Below, one piece after another: positions 53,237-62,660 of a stretch of DNA of 64,000 nt. Source of the DNA: Desulfosediminicola flagellatus. Its GTDB lineage: Bacteria > Desulfobacterota > Desulfobulbia > Desulfobulbales > Desulfocapsaceae. The stretch spans positions 6,156,501 to 6,220,500 of the forward strand of contig NZ_CP050698.1 of assembly GCF_005116655.2 (NCBI RefSeq). The letters run 5' to 3'. The translations under genes were made by a program, and so were the position numbers. Under the pieces are notes generated by a model. It made no database searches. It was not told the origin of the DNA and saw nothing but the letters and a program-made list of their open reading frames with translations. How positions within the stretch are numbered: the stretch's first letter is position 1; each line of letters begins with the position of its first letter.

Positions 53237-53488
53237 CATCACCTCCTTATTACTGTAAATCAAATGCATTCGGTGGGGATTCTTATAACTCGTGTAAAAA
53301 AAACACCCACCTTTCTATTCAACAAAACGTTGTACAACCAGAAAAGTTACAGAAAACTCGCAGGCTGGATGGGAATCATTTAAAATGCTTACAGATAAGC
53401 AGATGAAATCGGGCATTGAAAAATTGTATAGTCGATTATGGATGGTGTTGATCAATAGATTGTTATGAATAATCAATGGAGTGGGGAT

Positions 53489-54067
53489 ATGAGCAGGGCA
53501 CGATGTACGTGGTGTGACCTTAATTCAGAGGAATATATCGAGTACCATGATAAGCAGTGGGGAGTTCCTGTTCATGATGACCGGTTACTCTTTGAGATGC
53601 TGGTACTTGAAGGCATGCAGGCTGGATTGTCCTGGCTTTCAATCTTGAAAAAACGGAACAATTTTCTCAAAGCCTTTGATAACTTTGACGTGGCCACAGT
53701 GGCGGCATACGGAGAAGAGAAAGTTGAAGAACTTTTGCAGGATGCAGGGATTATCCGAAACCGGCTCAAGATCAATTCGGTCATTAAAAATGGCGGTGTT
53801 TTTCTGGATATCTGCAAAGAATTTGGCTCATTTGATGCGTATATATGGGGATGGGTCGATAATCAGCCGTTACAAATTGATTATGCAACCAAACAGGATA
53901 TCCCTGCACAAACTGATCTCTCAGTGAAAATATCCAAAGATCTCAAAAAACGGGGAATGACGTTTGTCGGCCCGGTTATTATTTATTCGCTCATGCAGGC
54001 TATCGGTATGGTCAATGATCATGACCCGGACTGTTATAGAAGAAAAGAAATTACCGAGATGTCGTGA
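53489..54067 (+). CDS. tag: DNA-3-methyladenine glycosylase I
   Basis: 192-residue base-excision repair enzyme removing 3-methyladenine. Zinc ligands are visible at both ends (RCTWC near the start, HDPDC near the end). The catalytic and base-pocket region LVLEGMQAGLSWLSILKKR is at about residues 35-53. The start at 53489 follows GTGGGGAT; an ATG eight codons earlier at 53465 is also possible. Confidence 0.94.
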   Translation: MSRARCTWCDLNSEEYIEYHDKQWGVPVHDDRLLFEMLVLEGMQAGLSWLSILKKRNNFLKAFDNFDVATVAAYGEEKVEELLQDAGIIRNRLKINSVIKNGGVFLDICKEFGSFDAYIWGWVDNQPLQIDYATKQDIPAQTDLSVKISKDLKKRGMTFVGPVIIYSLMQAIGMVNDHDPDCYRRKEITEMS

Positions 54068-54101
54068 ACAGGAGATTTTCTGTCACGCAACTGCGGAATG
54101 A

Positions 54102-54138
54102 CTCCCCCGGAGCAGATCCCCGGGAGAGGTGTTTTTTT
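54102..54138 (+). terminator. Terminator of tag
   Basis: A GC-rich stem (CTCCC ... GGGAG with inner CCGG/CC pairing) is followed by a run of seven T, about 35 bp after the stop. Confidence 0.7.
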
Positions 54139-54150
54139 ACTGACTGATTA

Positions 54151-54645
54151 TCAGGCAGCCTGGACTATGGCAGAGGTATCACAGAGCAGATTGGTTATTG
54201 CATTATATACGTCGCGAAGGTAGATGATACCCAGCACCCGGCCATCGATGCCAACCACTGGAAGTCGACGAATCTGTTCAACCAGCATGATATCGGCACA
54301 TCGCATAATTGATTCGTTGAGCGAGATTACCCGGACATCTTCTGTCATGATATCACTGACCGAGAGCTTATTGACTTTTTCAGTCCTCTCAATACGCATG
54401 GATTCCCATCCTGTTTCATCTTCAGGCAATCCCTCCAGGTACATGTATGAGGGGATGAGTAAACGTAGGATGTCTTTGGTCGAGACGATACCGACGATCT
54501 TCATCTCGTTATTGAGAACGGCGATTCCATTAACGGACAGGCCATGGCCACGTTTCGTTCGTTTCATCACTTGTATCGCCTGTAATACAGACATTTCCGG
54601 TGTGAGCCAGTTGTTGATAGGTTCCATGATGTCGCGTACTTTCAT
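54151..54645 (-). CDS. CBS-domain protein paired with an SLC13-type transporter
   Basis: 164-residue double-CBS protein (about 1-70 and 98-155; VRDIMEPINNWLTPEMS, KLSVSDIMTEDVRVIS, VLGIIYLRDVYNAI). It is clearly related in layout and sequence to the CBS protein at 16312. It lies 230 bp downstream of the SLC13-type permease on the same strand. The start at 54645 follows CGGGAGGTATT; a frame opening at 54690 lacks a site. Probably a nucleotide-responsive regulator of the transporter. Confidence 0.85.
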   Translation of the reverse strand: MKVRDIMEPINNWLTPEMSVLQAIQVMKRTKRGHGLSVNGIAVLNNEMKIVGIVSTKDILRLLIPSYMYLEGLPEDETGWESMRIERTEKVNKLSVSDIMTEDVRVISLNESIMRCADIMLVEQIRRLPVVGIDGRVLGIIYLRDVYNAITNLLCDTSAIVQAA

Positions 54646-54875
54646 AATACCTCCCGGCGAGTAAAATCTTAAATATCTTTGATTTACCACTTCGGACTGT
54701 AAACACGGATCACTGAATCAATCCTCTGTTTGAAAGCTATTATACCATATTCAACAAATTCAGATCAGAATTATTTATGAATAGCTTAAGTATATCTAAT
54801 GTTAATCGAGATTGTCATGTTGGCGGATGATGTAGCCATGTTTCTTTAAACCTTCTGTATTTGTACTGGAGACAT

Positions 54876-56657
54876 TTAAAACGGCCAGAAAATGGGGATG
54901 AGCAGCATACCGGCAATTACCACAAAAATATTCAGTGGAATGCCCAGTTTGAGATAATCTTTAAAGCTGTAACCACCGGGCCCGTATACCATCAGGTTGG
55001 TCTGGTAGCCGATAGGAGTGGCAAAGCAGGCGCTTGCGCCGATACATATGCCGACAATAAATGGTTTCGGGTCAACTCCGATACCAAGTGCGGTCGAAAT
55101 GGCGATAGGCAGGAGCAGCACTGCGGTGGCATTATTGCTGAGAATCTGGGTACTGATTGAGGTGAGTAGTATAATGCCGCCAAGAACAAGAGTGGGAGAC
55201 AGGCCGGAAAAGAGGCTGAGAAATGCCTCAGCATATATCTGGCTGGTGCCTGTCTTTTGCATGGCGACGCCCAGGGCAATGGTACCAGCGATCAGCATCA
55301 GAACATCAGCCTGCAATGCACGGTAGGCATCACGCATCTGCAGGCATCCTGTTACAATCATGAGAAAAGCTGCTGTGAGGGCACAGGTCATAATGTCAGC
55401 AAGTCCCAGGGTAGCTGTTCCAATCATGCCGATAAAATTGATGATAGACCAGATTGCTTTTCGTTTATGGACAATTTCCTCATACACATCTTCAATGACG
55501 ATGCAGTCGTTCCCCGCACGGATTGCGTCGAGTTTGCTCTCTGAGCACCAGATGAGAATCACGTCTCCGGTTTTTAGTCGCACATCATGGATCTGACGTT
55601 CGGTCATATGCAGGTTGACGCGCTTGACCGCAATGATGTTAACTTCCTGATCTTTTGCCAGATCAGTGTTCTCAAGCTTTCTACCCCGGAGTGAGGAATG
55701 GGGCGAAATGATGAGTTCTACAACAATTGGTGCATCTTTTTGTGCGCCCAGGAGTAGTCCCGTTTCAGATGAAGGCAGTTCGACACCTTCTTTTTGCAGA
55801 ATTGCCACCAGATCATTTAAAGACCCTTTAACAAGTAATATATCACCGGCATCAACCTTGATAGGATCACGCCCCGGGTAGTAGATAAGTGACTTATTGA
55901 TTACCTCAAGAACTTCAAGCTTCGGGTAGCGTACTTCGAAAATATCTGTAGAGTCACGACCGATAAGTTTGCTGTCAGGGGTAATCTGAAACTCTGCCAG
56001 ATACTGCCGATGCTCACTGTCCTCAATATGACAGACAGGGTTTGCCAGCTCGGGTAGTACCCGGGGAGCTGCAACCAGCAGAAAGAGAATGCCGACCAAA
56101 GCGATAGGGACACCGATAATGGAAAGTTCAAACATCGATAAAGCACCATAGCCGTATTCATTGCTGAGGTCGCTGATGATGATATTGGTTGAGGTTCCGA
56201 TAAGTGTACAGGTTCCAGCGAGAATTGAGGCATAGGATACCGGAATCAGAAATTTGGACGGACTTAGGCCAAATTCACAACACATTGCCATAACCACCGG
56301 AATAAAGAGAATAACGACAGGTGTATTGTTAATGAAGGCTGAGGCTATGGCGACCGTAAAGAGAATAACGGCTAGTGCGAGCAAGGCGTTACCACGAGCA
56401 AGTCGAATAACCTGACGCCCAAGAAATTCAACGCCGCCGGTTCGCATCATCCCCTTACTGACCACGAACATGGCACCGACGGTTATGACTGCAGGGTTTG
56501 AAAAACCGTTTACGGCCTCACGCGGCGTAAGAATCCGGGTGACTACCAGCAATACCATGATGCCGATTGCTGTCAGATCGACAGAAATTTTCTCGGTTAT
56601 CAGCAGATAGAGTGTACCAAGTAGGATGATCGTTATTATCCAGTTTTCCATGGTCAA
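54876..56657 (-). CDS. SLC13/DASS-type permease with two TrkA-C domains
   Basis: 593-residue inner-membrane anion or sulfate/dicarboxylate transporter family member. Two transport halves (about 1-180 and 400-593) carry the matched motifs AFINNTPVVILFIPVVM with GTSTNIIISDL, and ILSNNATAVLLLPIAIS with ATPIGYQTNLMVYGPGGY. Two RCK_C/TrkA-C domains sit between them (about 210-295 and 300-380). The substrate could be sulfate, a dicarboxylate or another anion. The CBS gene follows on the same strand. Confidence 0.9.
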   Translation of the reverse strand: MTMENWIITIILLGTLYLLITEKISVDLTAIGIMVLLVVTRILTPREAVNGFSNPAVITVGAMFVVSKGMMRTGGVEFLGRQVIRLARGNALLALAVILFTVAIASAFINNTPVVILFIPVVMAMCCEFGLSPSKFLIPVSYASILAGTCTLIGTSTNIIISDLSNEYGYGALSMFELSIIGVPIALVGILFLLVAAPRVLPELANPVCHIEDSEHRQYLAEFQITPDSKLIGRDSTDIFEVRYPKLEVLEVINKSLIYYPGRDPIKVDAGDILLVKGSLNDLVAILQKEGVELPSSETGLLLGAQKDAPIVVELIISPHSSLRGRKLENTDLAKDQEVNIIAVKRVNLHMTERQIHDVRLKTGDVILIWCSESKLDAIRAGNDCIVIEDVYEEIVHKRKAIWSIINFIGMIGTATLGLADIMTCALTAAFLMIVTGCLQMRDAYRALQADVLMLIAGTIALGVAMQKTGTSQIYAEAFLSLFSGLSPTLVLGGIILLTSISTQILSNNATAVLLLPIAISTALGIGVDPKPFIVGICIGASACFATPIGYQTNLMVYGPGGYSFKDYLKLGIPLNIFVVIAGMLLIPIFWPF

Positions 56658-56717
56658 CGGTGTAATAATTAGGGTTAAGCCAGCTCAATAATTTAGGAGT
56701 CCGTCCGAAAAATAGAT

Positions 56718-56862
56718 AGGAAGCTGTCCGAAAATCGCCTTGCTCACCAACTCTTTGTTACTTTGACAATAACAATTCTTTAAATATCGAGTACATGACT
56801 TTGCATGTCGTTATCAAAATTGCTCTTCTTTGAGAAGGAATGTAGTTTTTCGGAAAGCCTCT
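56718..56862. repeat. MITE-like palindromic element, copy C (divergent)
   Basis: About 145 bp with ends AGGAAGCTGTCCGAAAAT and a decayed right end close to GTTTTTCGGAAAGCCTCT. An extra partial end (AGGAGTCCGTCCGAAAAA) at about 56696-56713 precedes it. The ends resemble copies A, B and D; the interior differs. Confidence 0.6.
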
Positions 56863-56916
56863 TAACGTATTGTATCAAAAATAATAATTACGATGTGAAT
56901 CCTTGAAAGAAAAACC

Positions 56917-58545
56917 CTACTTTTTATCTCCTGCCGCTTTGAAATAATTTCGGATATTTTGCATCATCGGTGCGTGGTCTTCCCGATGTAACAGAGCTTC
57001 GATCAGGTATACTTTGTCACTGCTCAGTGCATGTTCGAGAGCTTTATCAAGTTCGTTTCCGGTTTCAACGCGCTCACCTGCGCAGCCGAGAGCCTCAGCG
57101 TATTTAACATAATCCCAGTTGTTCAGATTGTAATAATCGCGGTGTTTATCTAAGGCTGAGAGCATTTTGTAATACCCGTTGTTGAGTACTATAACTATTG
57201 GATTCAGGTTATTGGCTACGAGAGTGGAAAGCTCACTTCCGGTCATCTGAAAAGCACCATCACCTACAAGTACAATTGGCCGAAGATCGGGCGCAGCCAG
57301 GGCTGCGCCAACAGCGCCGGGAACCGCAAAACCCATAGATGCGTAATAGCCCGGAGCCATAAAAATGTCGGCATCAATTTCTAATCCGGCAAACCAGGCA
57401 TCTCCGACATCCGCTAGAAAGCTGTGCTCAGTTTGATTGAGTTTTTTCAGCACGCGAATCAGTTCTGCTGTGTTGAGTTTTTCTGTAACTGATTGAGGTG
57501 CAGACTGCTCAGGGGCCTTGGTAATTGCAGGAAGCTGTTTAGCCTGAGGTGCCTGTTCAGCAAGATAGTTGATGATTGCTCCGAGCGGTACCTGAGTGTA
57601 GGTATGGTGAGATATTTTTATTTCAAGATCGCGCATATCAATACGTTGCTCTGCACTGATTTTTGCTGTCCAGAATCCTGTGTTAACATCAGAATAAATT
57701 ACTCCGACAGAGAGGATGAGGTCGGAATTCTCAATCATCTCACGTGCGGTGGAATCACCCATTTCACCCATGTAAATTCCCACATGGTTCTTGTGAGATT
57801 CAGGAAAGGAGGCTTTACCCATGACAGATGAAACAACGGGAATTCCCCAGGTTTCTGCTATCTGTTTTATAGCATCCATCAGCCCGTGGCGACGAACACC
57901 GACACCTGTGTAAAGTATGGGGCGTTCAGCCTGCTCAAAGGCTGCGAGTATCTCTCTGGCTGCTTCTTTCATTGCAGCGTTATTGGTAGACGGTCCTGAA
58001 TGGCATTTTGCAGGAATCTCAGGTACCGGTATCTCTATTGCGGTCATATCCAGAGGAATTTCAATATAGCCCGGCCGTTTGAACGTGAGGCAGGCATCGA
58101 GAACCCTGTTGATTTCTTCTGCTGCAGTCACAGTGTTTGTTAGAGCTGATGTGGCACAGGTAACCTCTTCAAATACCCGTTGCTGACTGCCATAATCTTT
58201 TACCAGATGATGAAATGCGGGATTTTCCATTCTGCCGGCAATTGCCGGCGCACCGCTTATAACAACGAGTGGTGAGAGTTCGGCATACGCCATGGCAACC
58301 GGGTTGATCATGTTGAGGCCGCCAACGCCGTAAGTGGTGAGTACGGCTCCGAGTCCTTTTAAACGGGAATAGGCATCGGCTGCAAAAACGCAGTTCGGTT
58401 CATGGGTACAGACGATAGTCTTCAGGCCATATTCAGCTTGCTGGGCATAGATTGGCAGTGCAAAATCTCCTGGAATTCCAAATGTTAATTCTGCCCCGCA
58501 CTGTTCAAGGCGTTCAAAGAGATAATGTGTGAGTTTTTTCTTCAT
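56917..58545 (-). CDS. Pyruvate/indolepyruvate-decarboxylase-like ThDP enzyme
   Basis: 542-residue ThDP- and Mg-dependent 2-keto acid decarboxylase family protein. The ThDP-activating Glu is E49 (CTHEP), with D27 in IPGDF and the His pair H112-H113 in FHHLVKDYG, matching Zymomonas PDC numbering closely. The Mg/ThDP motif GDGAFQMTGSELSTLV...LNN is present. The residue aligned with catalytic Glu473 of PDC (NNxGYTIE) appears to be Leu (NNGYYKML). The start at 58545 follows CAGGGGAACACATA. Substrate and product are uncertain. Confidence 0.85.
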   Translation of the reverse strand: MKKKLTHYLFERLEQCGAELTFGIPGDFALPIYAQQAEYGLKTIVCTHEPNCVFAADAYSRLKGLGAVLTTYGVGGLNMINPVAMAYAELSPLVVISGAPAIAGRMENPAFHHLVKDYGSQQRVFEEVTCATSALTNTVTAAEEINRVLDACLTFKRPGYIEIPLDMTAIEIPVPEIPAKCHSGPSTNNAAMKEAAREILAAFEQAERPILYTGVGVRRHGLMDAIKQIAETWGIPVVSSVMGKASFPESHKNHVGIYMGEMGDSTAREMIENSDLILSVGVIYSDVNTGFWTAKISAEQRIDMRDLEIKISHHTYTQVPLGAIINYLAEQAPQAKQLPAITKAPEQSAPQSVTEKLNTAELIRVLKKLNQTEHSFLADVGDAWFAGLEIDADIFMAPGYYASMGFAVPGAVGAALAAPDLRPIVLVGDGAFQMTGSELSTLVANNLNPIVIVLNNGYYKMLSALDKHRDYYNLNNWDYVKYAEALGCAGERVETGNELDKALEHALSSDKVYLIEALLHREDHAPMMQNIRNYFKAAGDKK

Positions 58546-58815
58546 TATGTGTTCCCCTGGGTAATAAGTAATGCGAGGTGCCGAGCGGAGAAAAGATAGT
58601 GAGTTGCGTGGTCGGCAATTGATCAACCAATACTTGACTATACAATATATTTTCTGAATTTAAGAGTTCTACAGAATATTATAGAGTTATTAGCGAAAAT
58701 GGGGAATCAGAGTGAGCGGGTGTAGTGATAAGTGAGCTGAGTACAAATGAGAGTGGCTGTCATCAACCACTCTCATTGTATAAAAAGGTCTAAGAAAATA
58801 GGTTGAGCTGTGGAA

Positions 58816-59799
58816 CTACTTCAGCTTGATATTACGTTCTTTTGCCGCATCAGCAATGTGCTGAACGAAAATACTGGCGAATCTATCATTCATTCCTAAC
58901 CCCTTGAGTACTGGCTTTACATCGTAGCCTTCTTTGACGAGAATAGATTGCCATGAATCATCTTCGTTGCCAGCCATATCGTTTTTTGCATGATCACCGG
59001 CAACAATCATAAAAGGCTTGATAATAACCTTGGTGTTATTGGCATTTTTCAGTTGACTGAGAATGTCATTAATAGATGGAGCACCTTCAACGACACCGAT
59101 AAAGGTCTGAACGTCAGGATACGCTTGTTGCATTTTTTTCTGGGTTTCAGTGTAGATGCCTGTTGACCAGTACTCGTTGCCATGCCCCATGTAAATTAGT
59201 ACTGATCCCTCGTCTTTTGCCATCTCAGCATCAGCTGCCAGGGTTTTGACAACTGCATCCACATCATCATGGTACGGGTAAACATCTCCTGGCATGCCGA
59301 GTGCGGGACGACCCATAACAATGTTTTTTATAGGTTTCCAGCGCTCTTTCATGGTGCGTATTGAGGCCAGCCCATGTACGTATTGGTGAAGGTCGTGCGA
59401 TTGCTCCATATAGAACATATGTGATGGCTGGACGATGATGTTTGTATACCCATCTTCAAGGAGGTCACCAACGGTAGCAATGAAATTTTTGACATACAGA
59501 ATTTCTTCAGGAACTCCCTGGTCAAGCCATATTTGCGGTTCGGCCTGACGTTTTTTCCACACTTTCCGTATCATGTTAGAAGTAAATGTCATTCGTACCT
59601 CTGTTCCAGGATACGCTTTGCGGACTGTTTCGGTGATATTGGTTATAGATTCCAGCGCGGTGGGAACTGTAGTTCCAAAGTGGGCCATGACAATAGCTGT
59701 CTTGGGTTCTTTCTCAAGCGTACCGGCATATGTACCGGTTGCAGCAAGAATCATCGTCATGCACACTGCGACAAACACTCTACGGGCTTTGCTTTGCAT
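58816..59799 (-). CDS. cbiK: Periplasmic-type sirohydrochlorin cobaltochelatase CbiK
   Basis: 327-residue class II chelatase inserting Co2+ (or Fe2+) into sirohydrochlorin for anaerobic B12 or heme synthesis. Metal-site His residues are in IVQPSHMFYMEQSHD and MIVAGDHAKNDMAG, with MAHFGTTVP at the N-terminal substrate loop. An N-terminal signal peptide (about 1-25, ending TYAGT) predicts export, as in the periplasmic CbiK-P of Desulfovibrio. A B12 riboswitch and terminator precede it. GAAGGAG lies before the ATG. Confidence 0.93.
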   Translation of the reverse strand: MQSKARRVFVAVCMTMILAATGTYAGTLEKEPKTAIVMAHFGTTVPTALESITNITETVRKAYPGTEVRMTFTSNMIRKVWKKRQAEPQIWLDQGVPEEILYVKNFIATVGDLLEDGYTNIIVQPSHMFYMEQSHDLHQYVHGLASIRTMKERWKPIKNIVMGRPALGMPGDVYPYHDDVDAVVKTLAADAEMAKDEGSVLIYMGHGNEYWSTGIYTETQKKMQQAYPDVQTFIGVVEGAPSINDILSQLKNANNTKVIIKPFMIVAGDHAKNDMAGNEDDSWQSILVKEGYDVKPVLKGLGMNDRFASIFVQHIADAAKERNIKLK

Positions 59800-59834
59800 C
59801 AGTATTTCTCCTTCGATTACATGAATGCCCGGAA

Positions 59835-59873
59835 ATAAAAAATCCCCGGACCAATGTTAATGATCCGGGGATT
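59835..59873 (-). terminator. Riboswitch-linked terminator upstream of cbiK
   Basis: On the minus strand AATCCCCGGATCA ... TGGTCCGGGGATT is followed by TTTTTATTT. It lies between the B12 aptamer and cbiK and is the likely expression platform. Confidence 0.85.
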
Positions 59874-59924
59874 CCCTGTTTGTCCTCGTCTCGGTTCTAA
59901 TCACCCTTGTCCACGGAGTGATTG

Positions 59925-60092
59925 TATCGTGCTTCAGGCAGGTCTTCTGACTTCCGGCTCTTCCTACTAACTGCGTCTTCCCAATCTACTGATCAGTGAC
60001 TTTTGGTGCAGTGTTCGTCCCCGGTTACAGCGGCGGGCCCGTCCCTGATTTGCACAGGGTTCCCTTTTTAGCTCAAAATGAGCACCTGAAAC
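59925..60092 (-). promoter_or_regulatory. Cobalamin (B12) riboswitch
   Basis: Minus-strand aptamer with the conserved B12-box pattern: GGGAACCCTGTGCAAATC, then CGGGCCCGCCGCTGTAACCG, and GCCGGAAGTCAGAAGACCTG. Closing arms GGTGCT and AGCAC bracket it. It should repress cbiK by termination when adenosylcobalamin is abundant. Confidence 0.92.
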
Positions 60093-60207
60093 TGGTTATA
60101 AGAAAACGTTTTGGCAGGGAAAAGTCAAGGAGTAAAATGTACGTAGTTGCAGAGCCCTACATTGTGAGAATCACAGTGTAATATGGGCATGTTCAACACG
60201 TTTATAT

Positions 60208-60579
60208 TTAGCAGAGACCATCGTGATATGAGTGGGTGAGTAAGTCTTCGAGGCTTACAATTTCCAGAGCTGAACTATGGGTTGCAGCCAAAATGACTGG
60301 AGGGGCAACGCCATTTTCCAGTGCTTCCTTCCAGCGGTTTGCACAGAGGCACCAGTGGTCTCCCGGGCGCAGACCTGGGAAATTTGCCAGGGGCATTGGA
60401 GTTGTTAGGTCGTTTCCCTGTTCCTTTGAAAAAATCAAAAATTCTTCTGTCACCATGGCGCATACAACATGCCGGCCGGTATCATTTTCTCCGGTGGCAC
60501 AACTTCCCTGCCGGGTAAAGCCGGTGATTGGGTCGAGGCCGCAAATTTCCAGGGGAGTTCCCAGGACATTGGTATTCAT
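60208..60579 (-). CDS. DUF2237-family protein
   Basis: 123-residue conserved protein of the DUF2237 family. The signature GSCATGENDTGRHVVCAMVTEEFL and PGDHWCLCANRWKEALENGVAPPV is clear, and the family length matches. Cys and His residues suggest metal binding, but no function is established. AAGGAGAATTAT precedes the ATG. Confidence 0.9.
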   Translation of the reverse strand: MNTNVLGTPLEICGLDPITGFTRQGSCATGENDTGRHVVCAMVTEEFLIFSKEQGNDLTTPMPLANFPGLRPGDHWCLCANRWKEALENGVAPPVILAATHSSALEIVSLEDLLTHSYHDGLC

Positions 60580-60697
60580 ATAATTCTCCTTATGGGCAGC
60601 ATTGCATATAGTGCAGATCTTAGTAATTTAACCATAATATCCTGTTATGCAATGCATGTTGATTTGTGGGCGATTGTCTTTAGTTGTATAGATGCCT

Positions 60698-60863
60698 GGG
60701 AGGTTGTCCGACAATGCTCTTTCCGCTCATATCTTCGTTAAACTTGAAAAATTATCCTCCGGTAAGCGAGGGACGAGACTCCGAGATATTAACTATATGC
60801 CTGCGGTAATTTTTCAAGTGTGCCTTGATCTGAGCGAAAACTTCTATTGTCGGACAGCCTCCT
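60698..60863. repeat. MITE-like palindromic element, copy D
   Basis: 166 bp with ends GGGAGGTTGTCCGACAAT and ATTGTCGGACAGCCTCCT and an inner inverted repeat (CTTGAAAAATTATCC ... GGTAATTTTTCAAG). It is the closest relative of copy A, lying in the opposite orientation 58 kb away. It lies between DUF2237 and the diguanylate cyclase gene. Confidence 0.85.
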
Positions 60864-60870
60864 CGTCGCG

Positions 60871-62526
60871 TTATTCGTCCTGCTGTGGCTGCTCGCCGGG
60901 TATCGGAGCAAGCATGACTCTATTTCGACCAGCATTTTTTGCTGCATAGAGTGCACCATCTGCTTCCTTGAAGAGCTGTTCATCTGTATCGCCATGAGCT
61001 GGGTATATTGAAGCTCCAACTGAGATTGTCACAGGCCCGTACGATATGTTCTGGAGACTAAAATCATGATTTCGGACCTTCTCGATAATTCTTTCGGCCA
61101 TCGAAAGAGCACCCTTAGTGTCTGTTTCTGGCAGCAGTACAGTGAATTCTTCTCCGCCGTACCGGCAGGCAATATCTTCATCGCGTATTAACATACGCAA
61201 AAGACGGCCGAACTCGCTGAGAATGAAATCCCCAACGTCGTGGCCATGTTCATCATTAAATTTTTTAAAGTGATCGAGATCCATCATCAGCAAGCCGAGT
61301 GTTTGGTCTCTACGTGCTGCTCGACTGAGTTCATGATCTATAGTTTCATGGAGGTATCTGCGATTGTAAAGACCGGTAAGCGGGTCACGAATTGCCTGCT
61401 GTCGCAGACTTTCCCTGAGGTTAAGACTGGCGAAAGTGAGGCTTGCATTCTCAGCTACAGCCGAGGCAAGCTGGAGTTCTTCTGCACTCCACTTTTTATC
61501 AAGTGAGCCTGCCAGATGAAGCACTCCGTGTGTTTCACCTTGTGCAACCAGCGGAATGCAAAGCATCTGCTGATTTTCTAATCGGGAGTGACTGCAACTC
61601 ATCGTGCCGTTATCCGGGTTACCAAGATGCGTTTTTCCGGTTCGCAGAGCCCAACACTGTTCAGGCTGATAGCTGGTTTCATCTTCCCAGTCTCCGTTCC
61701 AGTCAGCGGATATTTCCAACCTGTCTTTAGAGGCTCGAAATACGGCGAGCGAACCATTGAATCGTGGTAACAATAACGTGGTAACAAGTCGGATTACCTC
61801 AAGCGCTTCATCCTTGGAATTGCAGGCGGTGAGCTGTGTGCCGAGATTTTGCAATATCTCAATTTCTTTTGTACGACTCTCGGCACGTTTTTCAAGGCTT
61901 TGTCTGCTACTTTTCACAAGAGTGATAATATAGCGGGAATTCAGTATGCTTGTTGCCGTAACAATAAGCAGGGCCGCAATTCCAAAACTTATAAAAATGA
62001 GGCGCTGTCGGAATAGTTCCTGTTGCAGCTCGTCAAGCGGAATAGCCACTCTGAAATAGCCTTCCAGTTTGCTGTTATTAAATAGAATGGCCACATAAAG
62101 CAGGTCAATGTTGAGAGTTGAACTATAGCGTCTGGAAATACCAACCCCTTTCTCCCGAGCCCTAATGATTTCCGATCGATCGGCGTGATTCTCAACAGAT
62201 TTAACTTCATGAACCGATAATCTTGAATCGCCAAGAACAGTCCCGGATATATCAATGACTGTTGTGCGGAACCTGCTGTCTCCCGAGAACGTATCTGAAA
62301 AACTGTCAATTTCCGGAATGAGCGGGTTGTCATCAAGGAAATTGAGCGTCTTTATTCCAATTCTCGCTATTTGAAGAAGATTATTTTCATACCTTTGGGA
62401 TGCGATCCTGCTGAAATACAAATCGATAAACCAAAAACCACAAAATGTGAACGCAGTTACCAGAAGGAGAGGGAAGATAATGATGCGCTGCGAGGTCGAT
62501 GAACTGCTTGGTTGCATAGGCTGCAC
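60871..62526 (-). CDS. Membrane GAF-GGDEF diguanylate cyclase
   Basis: 551-residue protein making c-di-GMP. TM helices at about 16-38 and 174-196 flank a periplasmic sensor region (about 40-172). A GAF domain covers about 215-365 and GGDEF about 380-540. The active motif is GGEEF at 457-461. The inhibitory I-site RxxD (R448, D451) sits five residues upstream, so product inhibition is expected. DPLTGLYNRR marks the domain start. Its stop lies 8 bp from MITE copy D. No strong ribosome-binding site is seen. Confidence 0.93.
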   Translation of the reverse strand: MQPMQPSSSSTSQRIIIFPLLLVTAFTFCGFWFIDLYFSRIASQRYENNLLQIARIGIKTLNFLDDNPLIPEIDSFSDTFSGDSRFRTTVIDISGTVLGDSRLSVHEVKSVENHADRSEIIRAREKGVGISRRYSSTLNIDLLYVAILFNNSKLEGYFRVAIPLDELQQELFRQRLIFISFGIAALLIVTATSILNSRYIITLVKSSRQSLEKRAESRTKEIEILQNLGTQLTACNSKDEALEVIRLVTTLLLPRFNGSLAVFRASKDRLEISADWNGDWEDETSYQPEQCWALRTGKTHLGNPDNGTMSCSHSRLENQQMLCIPLVAQGETHGVLHLAGSLDKKWSAEELQLASAVAENASLTFASLNLRESLRQQAIRDPLTGLYNRRYLHETIDHELSRAARRDQTLGLLMMDLDHFKKFNDEHGHDVGDFILSEFGRLLRMLIRDEDIACRYGGEEFTVLLPETDTKGALSMAERIIEKVRNHDFSLQNISYGPVTISVGASIYPAHGDTDEQLFKEADGALYAAKNAGRNRVMLAPIPGEQPQQDE

Positions 62527-62660
62527 TGGTTGCGGGGAATAGTATTACTTCTTCAGATCAATTGTAGCGTAGAATATATTCTGATACCAGAGAGGGGCGC
62601 GCGATTTAGTGAATTAGTATCATCGCTTTGAGTGCACAGGACGTTCAGTTGGGTGGCAAC

